Counted from the stretch's first letter, positions 6,839 through 15,294 are shown. The stretch: DNA of 17,755 bases from an uncultured Collinsella sp. (GCA_902465425.1 CABQNA010000012.1:1-17755), one strand, 5' to 3'. The notes: generated by a model not told the origin, from the sequence alone. Numbers and translations are program-made.

Positions 6839-7900
6839 ATGGAGAGGATTCTCGGCGTTAATCTCTCTGGCTGGTTTATTCCCGAGCCCTGGGTGACCCC
6901 GTCGCTCTATGCAGCGACCGGAGCATCCAATGCAGCCGAGCTGCAGGAGGCCATGGGCACCGCTGCCTATAACGAGCGCATGCGTCGCCATTACGAGACG
7001 TTTGTGAGTGAGGACGATTTTCGCCGTATGGCGCAGATCGGTCTCAACGCCGTGCGCCTGCCGGTGCCGTGGTATGCCTTTGGCTCGCAGGAGTCCGACG
7101 CTTCCTACATCTCGGTCGTCGATTATATCGATCGCGCTATTGAGTGGGCCGCCAAGTACAACATCCGCGTACTGCTCGATCTGGCGACTGTACCCGGCGG
7201 TCAGGGCGATTCCAACGATTCGCCCACCACTCCGGAGGCTGTTGCCGAGTGGCATTCGTCCACCAACGGCCGTCACGTTGCGCTCGATGTGCTCGAGCGC
7301 CTGGCCGATCGCTATGGTGAGGCCGAGAGCCTGCTGGGCATCGAGCTGTTGGATACGCCGCAGATGAGCGTACGCAAGAGCCTCTTTACCATGACGGATG
7401 GCATTCCGGCGCACTACCTGCGCAACTTCTATCGTGACGCGTACGAGCTCGTTCGTTCGCATATGCCCGAGGACAAGATCGTCGTCTTTTCCTCTTCGGG
7501 ACACCCCGGCGAGTGGAAGCACTTTATGCGCGGTGCCAAGTACAAGAACGTCTACATGGACCTTCACCTGTACCATTACCGCGACGAGTATGCGCTCGAC
7601 ATCACGAGCCCGCGCGGTCTGACGACGGCGATTTCGCGCAACAAGCGTGAGCTCAAAGAGGCGGTCGCAACTGGGTTCCCCGTTTTGGTGGGCGAATGGT
7701 CGGGCGCGGCGATCTTCGCCAACTCGTCGGTTACACCCGAGGGTCGCAATGCCTACGAGCGCGTGTTCATCGCCAACCAGCTGGCATCGTTTGCGCCGGC
7801 GGCTGGCTGGTTCTTCCAAACGTGGAAGACCGAGAAGCGTATTGCAGCATGGGACGCCCGCGCGGCGCTCGGCACGCTCGAGCGCGGCATGATTGAATAG
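6839..7900 (+). CDS. GH5-like (exo-1,3-beta-glucanase type) protein with degenerate active site
   Basis: This encodes 353 aa. The N-terminus, GVNLSGWFIPEPWVTPSLYA, matches the opening of GH5 exo-beta-1,3-glucanases (GVNLGGWLVLEPWITPSLF). Later family landmarks are DDFRRMAQIGLNAVRLPVPW (Arg73), DLHLYHY (His243, Tyr245), VGEWSGA (nucleophile Glu286) and FQTWKTE (Trp329). However, the acid/base motif NEP reads DTP (residues 172-174, in IELLDTP). The family His in LDLH is Ala116. Hydrolysis by the normal retaining mechanism is therefore doubtful. There is no signal peptide, so it is probably cytoplasmic. GAAGGGGG (6826-6833) precedes ATG 6839. rsmI starts 6 bases after its stop, so the two are probably cotranscribed. 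Confidence 0.8.
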   Translation: MERILGVNLSGWFIPEPWVTPSLYAATGASNAAELQEAMGTAAYNERMRRHYETFVSEDDFRRMAQIGLNAVRLPVPWYAFGSQESDASYISVVDYIDRAIEWAAKYNIRVLLDLATVPGGQGDSNDSPTTPEAVAEWHSSTNGRHVALDVLERLADRYGEAESLLGIELLDTPQMSVRKSLFTMTDGIPAHYLRNFYRDAYELVRSHMPEDKIVVFSSSGHPGEWKHFMRGAKYKNVYMDLHLYHYRDEYALDITSPRGLTTAISRNKRELKEAVATGFPVLVGEWSGAAIFANSSVTPEGRNAYERVFIANQLASFAPAAGWFFQTWKTEKRIAAWDARAALGTLERGMIE

Positions 7901-7906
7901 GTTGAT

Positions 7907-8785
7907 ATGACGCAAAACAGCGCCCGCACGGGCAAACTTTATGTGGTCGGTACGCCCATCGGTAATCTGGGCGACCTGTCCCCGCGTGTCGGCGAGGCAT
8001 TTGCCGCCGCCGATGCCATCTGCTGCGAGGACACGCGTGTGACCTCAAAGTTGCTGATGCACCTAGGCATCTCCAAGCCGCTCGTTCGTTGCGACGAGAA
8101 CGTGATCGCAAGTCGCGCAGCCGGCCTGGTCGACCGCCTGCTGGCGGGGGAGACCCTCGCCTTTGCCTCGGACGCCGGTATGCCGAGCGTGTCTGATCCC
8201 GGCCAGGCTTTGGTTGAGGCGGCGCGCGAGGCGGACGCGCCTGTCGAGGTTATTCCCGGCCCCTCTGCTTGCGTCACGGCGCTCGTATCGTCCGGTATTC
8301 CCTGCGAGCATTTCTTCTTCGAAGGCTTTTTGGGCCGCAAGCACGGCGACCGCGTGCGCCGACTGCAGCGCCTTGCCGTCGTCCCCGGCGCGCTCATCTT
8401 CTACGAGTCTCCACATCGCATCGTCGCGACGCTCGAGGCCGTGGCCGAGGTCTTTCCCCAGCGCGATGTTGCCGTCTGCCGCGAGCTCACCAAACTGCAC
8501 GAGGAAGTCTTGCGTGGATCCGCCGCCCAGCTAACCGAGGAGCTGCGTGCCCGTGGCGAGGTAAAGGGCGAGATCGCGCTGGTCATCGCGCCGCCGAGTG
8601 AGGACGAGGAGGCCGGCATCGTGCCGGTTGGCGCCGCGGCGGCCGACCCCGACGAGGCCCTGCGCGAGGACATTCGCACCGCGCTCAAGGAGGGGGAGCC
8701 CGCCTCTGCGGTGGCAAAGCGCCTGTCACAGAAGTACTCGCGCCGCAAGCGCGATGTCTATGCCATGGTGCTCGATATGCAATAG
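7907..8785 (+). CDS. rsmI: 16S rRNA 2'-O-ribose C1402 methyltransferase RsmI
   Basis: This encodes 292 aa. RsmI uses S-adenosylmethionine to methylate the ribose of C1402 in the 16S rRNA decoding centre. The family signature is clear: LYVVGTPIGNLGDLSPR at residues 11-27, CCEDTRVTSKLL, FASDAGMPSVSDPG, EVIPGPSACVTALVSSG, FFFEGFLGRK, FYESPHRI and CRELTKLHEEVLRG. After the methylase domain, an acidic linker leads to a C-terminal helical region (ALREDIRTALKEGEPASAVA) that fits the RsmI helix-turn-helix domain. The ribosome site before ATG 7907 is weak, and the gene follows the GH5-like gene by 6 bases, which suggests coupling. Confidence 0.95.
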   Translation: MTQNSARTGKLYVVGTPIGNLGDLSPRVGEAFAAADAICCEDTRVTSKLLMHLGISKPLVRCDENVIASRAAGLVDRLLAGETLAFASDAGMPSVSDPGQALVEAAREADAPVEVIPGPSACVTALVSSGIPCEHFFFEGFLGRKHGDRVRRLQRLAVVPGALIFYESPHRIVATLEAVAEVFPQRDVAVCRELTKLHEEVLRGSAAQLTEELRARGEVKGEIALVIAPPSEDEEAGIVPVGAAAADPDEALREDIRTALKEGEPASAVAKRLSQKYSRRKRDVYAMVLDMQ

Positions 8786-8854
8786 ATGGAGGATATCCAG
8801 CCCTTGCGCTAGAATCATCCCCTGTATGCAACGTTTTTCTGGAGGACAAACCCC

Positions 8855-10456
<1,602 letters not shown>

Positions 10457-10495
10457 GCCGCTGCGCGCCATATCGGCAATTTGCTGTTTAGATGT

Positions 10496-10532
10496 AAGGG
10501 CATGGCCGCAACGGTCCATGCCCTTTTGCTTT
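10496..10532 (+). terminator. Terminator after metG
   Basis: A perfect 10-bp stem, AAGGGCATGG (10496-10505) with CCATGCCCTT (10516-10525), is followed by TTTTGCTTT. This is a classic rho-independent terminator 39 bases after the metG stop. Confidence 0.9.
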
Positions 10533-10563
10533 ACGATGCAGCCACCATGTTAAGGAGGCAACC

Positions 10564-11424
10564 ATGACAACTTCGCCTTTGGCAAACCCCACGGCAACTA
10601 GGGAGCTGCTAGAGGAGTTTGGCCTTGCGACCAAGCATCGCCTGGGCCAGAACTTCCTGATCGACAACCATGTGATCGAACGTATCTGTGAGCTCGCTGA
10701 GCTTGCGGGCGATGAGCGCGTGCTCGAGGTTGGCCCGGGCGTTGGCACGCTCACGCTTGCGCTGCTGCAGGAGGCGGCGTGCGTCACGTCGATCGAGGCC
10801 GATCCTGAGCTCGAGCCGGTGCTCGATGCTCACGCCGCCGACTATGCCAACTTCCGCTTTATCATGGGCGACGCGCTCAAAGTGACGCCGGAGCAGATTG
10901 AGCAGGCCGCCGGTGGTGAGCCGACGGTGTTTGTCGCGAACCTGCCCTATAACGTGGCGGCGACGATCATCCTGCAGTTCTTCCAGACGATGCCGGCGCT
11001 CAAGCGTGCCGTCGTTATGGTGCAAAAGGAGGTTGCCGATCGCATTGCCGCAGTGCCGGGCAACAAGACCTATGGCGGCTATACGGCAAAGCTCGGCCTG
11101 TATGCGCAGGTGACGGGTCGCTTTGAGGTGCCGCCGCGTTGCTTTATGCCGGCGCCGCACGTGGACTCGGCCGTCGTGCGTATCGACCGTGTTGACGGCG
11201 TGGTGCCCGAAGGACTCGATCGCGAATTTGTGGCCCGCGTGATTGATGCTGCATTTGCTCAGCGTCGCAAGACCATCCGCAATTCTATGAGCGCCAACGG
11301 CTTTGCCAAGGACGTGCTCGATGCCGCCTTTGAGGCTTGCGGTATCGCACCCACCACGCGCGCCGAGACGCTTGATGTTGCCGACTTTGTCCGCTTGGCT
11401 CAGGAGCTTTCCCATGACGCCTAA
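10564..11424 (+). CDS. rsmA: 16S rRNA (A1518/A1519) dimethyltransferase RsmA/KsgA
   Basis: This encodes 286 aa. RsmA dimethylates two adjacent adenines near the 3' end of 16S rRNA, a late step in small-subunit assembly. The signatures are KHRLGQNFLIDNHVIERI (residues 24-41) and VLEVGPGVGTLTLALL (SAM-binding motif I). VFVANLPYNVAATIILQFF carries the catalytic NLPY motif, and QKEVADRI follows. The C-terminal domain has PRCFMPAPHVDSAVVRI and FAQRRKTIRNSM. AAGGAGG (10552-10558) lies 5 bases before ATG 10564. The gene's last 11 bases overlap the start of tatD. Confidence 0.96.
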   Translation: MTTSPLANPTATRELLEEFGLATKHRLGQNFLIDNHVIERICELAELAGDERVLEVGPGVGTLTLALLQEAACVTSIEADPELEPVLDAHAADYANFRFIMGDALKVTPEQIEQAAGGEPTVFVANLPYNVAATIILQFFQTMPALKRAVVMVQKEVADRIAAVPGNKTYGGYTAKLGLYAQVTGRFEVPPRCFMPAPHVDSAVVRIDRVDGVVPEGLDREFVARVIDAAFAQRRKTIRNSMSANGFAKDVLDAAFEACGIAPTTRAETLDVADFVRLAQELSHDA

Positions 11425-12331
11425 TGTCGAACGCGTGACGTTTACCAAGAAAAAGAAGACGGTTGCCTGCCCCGTGCCCTTGGCACCGCTTGCCGACACG
11501 CATGCGCATCTGCTTTCGTTTTGGGGCAAAGAAGTGCCCGAGACGCTCGTGCGCGCCAAAGCCGCGGGCGTCGACCTGTTGGTGACGATGTTCGATCCCA
11601 TCGCTGACAAACGCAGCGTGGCGGACTATAGCGACTGGCTCGTGCGCGAAATTCTGCCGATGCGGGATATTCCGCAGATCAAGTATCTTGCCGGCGTGCA
11701 TCCGTATGGCGCGCCGGACTATACCGACGACGTTCACGCACAGGTCGTTGCCGCACTCGATGACCCCTTATGCGCCGGTATTGGCGAAATCGGCCTGGAC
11801 TACCACATGGACTATGACGACGATATCGCGCCGGCACCCCATAACGTGCAGATTGACTGCATGGCGCGCCAACTCGAGCTTGCCGTGTGCCGTAACGTGC
11901 CGGTGGAGCTGCATCTGCGCCACGAGGACACGGACTATGAGCGTACCTCGCACGTGGACGCCTACAACGTGCTTCGTGAGGTGGGCGTGCCCCAGGCCGG
12001 TTGCGTACTGCACTGCTTTGGCGAGGACCGCGCCACGATGGAGCGCTTTGTGGAGCTGGGCTGCTATATCGCCTATGGTGGCGCGGCCACCTTTAAGCGC
12101 AACGACGACGTGCGCGAGGCATTTGCGGCAACCCCACTCGATCGAATTTTGTTCGAGACGGATTGCCCGTATATGGCTCCGGAGCCCATCCGCGGTCTTG
12201 AATGCGAGCCCGCAATGATCTCCATTACGGCAAACGAGCTGGTTAACGACCGTGTCGATCGCACAGGTGAGGACGCCGAAACAATCGCGCAAGCCGCTTG
12301 GGAAAATGCCTGCAAACTTTTTCAAAAATAG
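11414..12331 (+). CDS. tatD: TatD-family metal-dependent hydrolase (DNase)
   Basis: This encodes 305 aa. TatD enzymes are TIM-barrel metallo-hydrolases with 3'-5' exonuclease activity. The ligand motifs are in order: ADTHAHL (His-x-His), AGVHPYG, GEIGLDYHMD (Glu), VELHLRHE (His), VLHCFGED (His) and ILFETDCPYMAPEP (Asp). The N-terminus is about 30 residues longer than usual, with a basic run (FTKKKKTVAC) before the first motif. ATG 11414 lies inside the end of rsmA, with CAGGAG 7 bases upstream, so translation is probably coupled. The rsmI-metG-tatD-ksgA neighbourhood is common in Gram-positive bacteria. I see no clear terminator before the tRNA-Leu promoter. Confidence 0.93.
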   Translation: MTPNVERVTFTKKKKTVACPVPLAPLADTHAHLLSFWGKEVPETLVRAKAAGVDLLVTMFDPIADKRSVADYSDWLVREILPMRDIPQIKYLAGVHPYGAPDYTDDVHAQVVAALDDPLCAGIGEIGLDYHMDYDDDIAPAPHNVQIDCMARQLELAVCRNVPVELHLRHEDTDYERTSHVDAYNVLREVGVPQAGCVLHCFGEDRATMERFVELGCYIAYGGAATFKRNDDVREAFAATPLDRILFETDCPYMAPEPIRGLECEPAMISITANELVNDRVDRTGEDAETIAQAAWENACKLFQK

Positions 12332-12334
12332 TTC

Positions 12335-12363
12335 TTGCGTTCGTGGTGGCGCTCCGTTATTCT
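12335..12363 (+). promoter_or_regulatory. Promoter of tRNA-Leu
   Basis: The -35 is TTGCGT (12335-12340) and the -10 is TATTCT (12358-12363), with a 17-base spacer. Transcription would start about 5 bases before the tRNA. The promoter sits directly after the tatD stop. Confidence 0.7.
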
Positions 12364-12374
12364 AATTCCTGCAC

Positions 12375-12461
12375 GCGGGCGTGGCGGAATTGGCAGACGC
12401 GTACGGTTCAGGTCCGTATGGGGGCAACCCCATGAAGGTTCAAGTCCTTTCGCCCGCACCA
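12375..12461 (+). tRNA. tRNA-Leu (CAG)
   Basis: This is a type II tRNA of 87 bases including an encoded CCA. The acceptor GCGGGCG (12375-12381) pairs with CGCCCGC (12451-12457). The anticodon loop holds CAG, between TACGG and CCGTA. The long variable arm is TGGGGGCAACCCCA. The T-arm holds GGTTCAAGTCC (12437-12447). The last 18 bases reappear 189 bases downstream. Confidence 0.96.
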
Positions 12462-12507
12462 TTAAATGGAAGAGCTCCCAGTAATGGGAGCTTTTTTGTT
12501 ATGGGCC
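12444..12507 (+). repeat. Direct repeat, first copy: tRNA-Leu 3' end plus terminator
   Basis: This 64-base block covers the last 18 bases of tRNA-Leu from the T-loop onward, the spacer and the terminator. It recurs at 12633-12696 with three substitutions and no gaps (constant offset 189). Confidence 0.95.
12471..12499 (+). terminator. Terminator of tRNA-Leu, first copy
   Basis: The stem AGCTCCCA (12473-12480) pairs with TGGGAGCT (12485-12492) around a GTAA loop and is followed by six T. The same terminator recurs at 12660-12688 as part of a direct repeat. Confidence 0.88.
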
Positions 12508-12510
12508 CAT

Positions 12511-12530
12511 CGCAGGGACTTGAACCTGCG
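12511..12530. repeat. Inverted copy of the tRNA-Leu T-arm
   Basis: GGACTTGAACC (12516-12526) is the exact reverse complement of the tRNA-Leu T-arm segment GGTTCAAGTCC (12437-12447). It sits in a small hairpin, CGCAGG/CCTGCG (12511-12516 and 12525-12530). It marks the left side of the inserted segment. Confidence 0.75.
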
Positions 12531-12535
12531 AAGGA

Positions 12536-12631
12536 GCGAGCGTAAAGAAAACGCGGAGCGTTTTTAGCGAGCTGGCGAGGACGCCGGCAGGCGGCCGAAG
12601 CCGGTGCGGATCCGCGAAGCGGATACGCGGA
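12536..12631. repeat. Structured 96-bp core of tRNA-tail element, Leu copy
   Basis: This block aligns without gaps to 17399-17494 at 89 of 96 positions. It contains two hairpins with three-base loops: AAAACGC-GGA-GCGTTTT (12548-12564) and ATCCGC-GAA-GCGGAT (12610-12624). Between them lies CCGGC/GCCGG (12584-12588 and 12600-12604). It has no plausible coding content; a minus-strand open frame across it arises from the surrounding duplication. It is a non-coding element of unknown function found at two tRNA genes. Confidence 0.9.
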
Positions 12632-12632
12632 C

Positions 12633-12696
12633 GTCCTTTCGCCCGCACCATTAAATGAAAGAGCTCCCAGCAATGGGGGCTTTTTTGTTATGGGCC
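12633..12696 (+). repeat. Direct repeat, second copy: tRNA-Leu 3' fragment plus terminator
   Basis: This is the copy of 12444-12507 with changes at 12658, 12671 and 12678. It starts with an 18-base tRNA-Leu 3' fragment including CCA (12633-12650), which has no 5' half. The terminator stem (12662-12681) keeps pairing, with one T-G wobble, and is followed by six T. The fragment cannot form a tRNA on its own. Confidence 0.93.
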
Positions 12697-12767
12697 TCTT
12701 GTTGATGTCACGTTGCTGCTTCGTGCGGGTATCCTAATGCCAACGTGTGCCTATCAGAGGAGAGATC

Positions 12768-13706
12768 ATGCTGTTTTCCGGTATCATCGCCGCCCTTACC
12801 AGCCTTTTGATTCCCATCATCATCCTGTTGCTGCTGCTTCCCAGCGCCTGCTATGTCGTTGAACAGCAGCATGCCGTGATCATCGAGCGTCTGGGCAAGT
12901 TTAACCGCATCGTCAACGCGGGCTTCCACATGAAGGTGCCCGTGATCGACCGCAAGGCTGCCACGGTGAGTCTGCGCACCATGAAAAACGGTTTTGGCAT
13001 CGACGTTAAGACTCAGGATAATGTGACCATCGGCCTCGAGGTCTCGGCTCAATATCACGTGAGCTATGACATGGGTGCTGGCCCGGCGGATTCGGGCATC
13101 TACAAGAGCTACTACATGCTGCAGGAGCCCGTCGACCAGATGCGCGATTTTATCACCGATGCCCTACGCTCTTCCATTCCCGTCTACACGCTCGATGAGG
13201 TCTTTGCCAAGAAGGATGACATCGCCAAGGACGTCAACGCCACCGTATCCGAGCAGATGGCCGCCTATGGCTTCACTCTCGTGTCGACACTCATTACCAA
13301 GATCGCGCTGCCGACCGAGGTCGAGAACTCCATGAACGACATCAACGCTGCCCAGCGCAAGCGCGCTGCGGCGCAGGAGCTCGCTGAGGCAGATCGCATC
13401 AAACGTGTCACCGAGGCGACCGCCGAGGCCGAGGCAATGGAAAAGGCGGGCGAGGGCATCGCCAACCAGCGCAAGGCCATCGCGCTGGGTATCAAAGATT
13501 CGCTCGAGATCATCCAGGAGACGGGTGTCGGCAATGACGAGGCCAACCAACTGTTCATGTTTACGCAGTGGTCCGAGATGATGACGGAGTTCGCTCGCAC
13601 GGGTAAAACCTCGACGGTCGTGCTGCCGAGTGACTTTTCGCAGTCGGCCTCGATGTTCGAGCAGATGCTGACCGCCGGCAAAGTTCAAAACGATTCGAAG
13701 GAGTAA
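12768..13706 (+). CDS. SPFH/Band 7 (stomatin/prohibitin-like) membrane protein
   Basis: This encodes 312 aa. An N-terminal membrane anchor (residues 4-27, SGIIAALTSLLIPIIILLLL) is followed by VVEQQHAVIIERLGKFNRIV and GFHMKVPVIDR, the opening of the SPFH domain. The domain continues to about residue 190. The next stretch (AAQRKRAAAQELAEADRIKR onward) is rich in Ala and Glu and typical of the coiled coil that drives oligomerisation. In the family these proteins form membrane microdomain scaffolds, often with proteases; the exact partner here is unknown. GAGGAGAG lies just before ATG 12768. rlmH follows after 6 bases, so the two are probably one operon. Confidence 0.88.
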   Translation: MLFSGIIAALTSLLIPIIILLLLLPSACYVVEQQHAVIIERLGKFNRIVNAGFHMKVPVIDRKAATVSLRTMKNGFGIDVKTQDNVTIGLEVSAQYHVSYDMGAGPADSGIYKSYYMLQEPVDQMRDFITDALRSSIPVYTLDEVFAKKDDIAKDVNATVSEQMAAYGFTLVSTLITKIALPTEVENSMNDINAAQRKRAAAQELAEADRIKRVTEATAEAEAMEKAGEGIANQRKAIALGIKDSLEIIQETGVGNDEANQLFMFTQWSEMMTEFARTGKTSTVVLPSDFSQSASMFEQMLTAGKVQNDSKE

Positions 13707-13712
13707 ACGCGC

Positions 13713-14183
13713 GTGAAATACACCGTCGTTTGCGTCGGTAAGCTCAAGGAGCGCTTTTGGAAGGACGCGTGCGCTGAGTACACCAAGCGCCTAGGTGCCT
13801 ATGCCAAGGTTGATATCCGCGAGGTGGCCGATATCGACCCGGCTAAGGCGGGCGGCGTGGATGCCGCGCGCGACAAGGAGGGGGCGGCAATTCTTGCTGC
13901 ATTGCCGTCTCGGGCGCATGCGATCCTGCTGGCTATCGAGGGCAAGGAGCGTTCGAGTGAGGAGCTCTCGGCGCGGCTCGACGATCTTATGCTGCGTGGT
14001 AACAGCGACATCGCCTTTGTAATCGGCGGATCGGACGGCGTGAGCGATGACGTGCGCGCCCGCGCCGACGAGATGCTCAGCTTTGGACGCATTACCTTGC
14101 CGCATAACCTGGCGCGTGTGGTGCTGCTAGAGCAGATTTACCGTGCCTGCAAGATCAGTCGTGGCGAGCCGTATCACAAATAG
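13713..14183 (+). CDS. rlmH: 23S rRNA pseudouridine-1915 N3-methyltransferase RlmH
   Basis: This encodes 156 aa, the usual RlmH length. It is a small SPOUT-class enzyme that methylates pseudouridine 1915 in helix 69 of 23S rRNA. The signatures are VCVGKLKERFWKDACAEYTK, LLAIEGKERSSEELSARLDD, FVIGGSDGVSDDVRARADEM and the knot region LPHNLARVVLLEQIYRACKI, ending SRGEPYHK. The start is GTG 13713, with AAGGAG (13698-13703) 9 bases upstream. It probably shares a transcript with the SPFH gene before it. Confidence 0.96.
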   Translation: MKYTVVCVGKLKERFWKDACAEYTKRLGAYAKVDIREVADIDPAKAGGVDAARDKEGAAILAALPSRAHAILLAIEGKERSSEELSARLDDLMLRGNSDIAFVIGGSDGVSDDVRARADEMLSFGRITLPHNLARVVLLEQIYRACKISRGEPYHK

Positions 14184-14257
14184 GTCGGCAATACGAAACA
14201 ATGGCGTGGGACAATAGCTTTCGTTTTTGAAGAGCGTGTCTGAGAGGACTATGAGAT

Positions 14258-15028
14258 ATGAAGATTGGGTTTGTCGGTTTTGGCAATATGGCGAGCGCTA
14301 TGGCCGATGGCTGGATCGCTGCCGGTGTAGCTGCGAGCGACATGTGCGCCTGCGCGGGTCGCTACGACGCACTGGTTGAGCGCTGCGAGGCGCGCGGCAT
14401 GGTCGCCTGCCACGATGCCGCCGAGGTTGTCGCCGCATCCGATATCGTGGTCGCTGCGGTCAAACCGTATATGATCGAGAAGATATTCGCCCCGCTCAAG
14501 GATGCTCTTGCCAAAAAGGTCGTTCTGTCGGTTGCTTGGACCTGGGACAGTGCCAAGTGGGAGCAGGTCCTGCCGGGCGTCGCGCATATCTCGACGGTGC
14601 CCAACACGCCGGTTTCGGTGGGCGAGGGCGTCATCGCTTGCGAGAAGGCATCCACGCTTAGTGATGAACAGAGCGCCGTGGTGCTTGATCTGCTTGGCAA
14701 GCTCGGTGCGGTGGTCGAGCTTGATACGAGCCTGCTGTTCGTGGGCGGCACGGTGGGTGGTTGCGCTCCGGCATTTGTCGCTATGGCAATCGAGGCCCTG
14801 GGCGATGCGGCGGTCAAGCACGGTATCCCGCGTGCCGATGCCTATCGCATTGTGAGCCAGATGGTGCTAGGTACGGCAAAGTTGCAGCTTTCAACTGGTC
14901 AGCATCCTGCGGCGATGAAGGATGCCGTATGCTCGCCCGGTGGCGCCACCATCAAGGGCGTCGTTGCGCTCGAGGACGCCGGCATGCGCAGTGCCCTGGT
15001 CAAGGCAATCGACGCAACTCTCCAGTAA
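14258..15028 (+). CDS. proC: Pyrroline-5-carboxylate reductase
   Basis: This encodes 256 aa. ProC reduces pyrroline-5-carboxylate to proline with NAD(P)H, the last step of proline synthesis. The N-terminal Rossmann motif is GFVGFGNMASAMADGW. VVAAVKPYMIEKIF, STVPNTPVSVGEG and the dimerisation-domain segment MKDAVCSPGGATIKGVVALE are family landmarks. The mid-protein LFVGGTVGGCAPAFVAMAIE is close to the usual 'alsGsgPAy'. GAGAGG (14242-14247) lies 10 bases before ATG 14258. It converges with the small minus-strand gene that follows and ends 21 bases before that gene's stop. Confidence 0.93.
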   Translation: MKIGFVGFGNMASAMADGWIAAGVAASDMCACAGRYDALVERCEARGMVACHDAAEVVAASDIVVAAVKPYMIEKIFAPLKDALAKKVVLSVAWTWDSAKWEQVLPGVAHISTVPNTPVSVGEGVIACEKASTLSDEQSAVVLDLLGKLGAVVELDTSLLFVGGTVGGCAPAFVAMAIEALGDAAVKHGIPRADAYRIVSQMVLGTAKLQLSTGQHPAAMKDAVCSPGGATIKGVVALEDAGMRSALVKAIDATLQ

Positions 15029-15052
15029 AACCTGTCCCTTTTTGGCAGGTTA
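15025..15052 (-). terminator. Possible terminator of the small minus-strand gene
   Basis: On the minus strand AACCTG (15051-15046) pairs with CAGGTT (15034-15029), extended by CC/GG across a one-base bulge, and TTTTA follows. The hairpin overlaps the stop codon and lies between two convergent genes. The stem is short, so this is only likely. Confidence 0.4.
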
Positions 15053-15223
15053 GTCCCAGAAGCTGTCTTCCTCATCCTCGGACTTGGGCCCGCGGTCGAC
15101 GTACATCTTATGGGTGCGCTTCTCCATTACAAAGGCAAGAATCGCAAATAACAGGATGCCGCCGGCGAAAAGGATGGCAAAACCGGTGCGGGTGCCAAAC
15201 AAAAAGGAAAAAACTGCGTCCAT
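15050..15223 (-). CDS. Small single-pass membrane protein (57 aa)
   Basis: The minus strand encodes 57 aa: MDAVFSFLFGTRTGFAILFA at the start, a membrane segment over about residues 13-33 (GFAILFAGGILLFAILAFVM), a basic stretch EKRTHK and an acidic tail PKSEDEEDSFWD. The charge pattern suggests the C-terminus faces the cytoplasm. AAGAAGG lies 7 bases before the ATG (15223-15221), and a promoter-like -10 lies upstream at 15273-15268. The gene is divergent from serS and convergent with proC. I do not recognise a family. The clean start, ribosome site, membrane segment and charged tail support a real gene. Confidence 0.78.
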   Translation of the reverse strand: MDAVFSFLFGTRTGFAILFAGGILLFAILAFVMEKRTHKMYVDRGPKSEDEEDSFWD

Positions 15224-15247
15224 TGGGTGCCTTCTTGCGTAGTTGAG

Positions 15248-15294
15248 TTGGGTCGTAAACGCTCATAAGTATATACTTGCCCATACATGTACAA
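15248..15294. promoter_or_regulatory. Overlapping divergent promoters of serS and the 57-aa gene
   Basis: The perfect palindrome AAGTATATACTT (15267-15278) provides TATACT on both strands. For serS, TTGGGT (15248-15253) and TATACT (15272-15277) are 18 bases apart. For the minus-strand gene, TTGTAC (15294-15289) and TATACT (15273-15268) are 15 bases apart. The two polymerase sites overlap, so initiation in one direction should compete with the other. Confidence 0.6.

Noticed and set aside
8810..8815. TAGAAT as a promoter -10 for metG
   Set aside because: No -35 is present at a usable distance, and read-through from rsmI is equally likely.
12440..12673. Minus-strand open frame across the tRNA-Leu tail element, with a repeated NGAGERT peptide
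   Set aside because: The peptide repeat is only the translated tRNA-tail duplication. There is no ribosome site, and the region is tRNA, terminators and hairpins.
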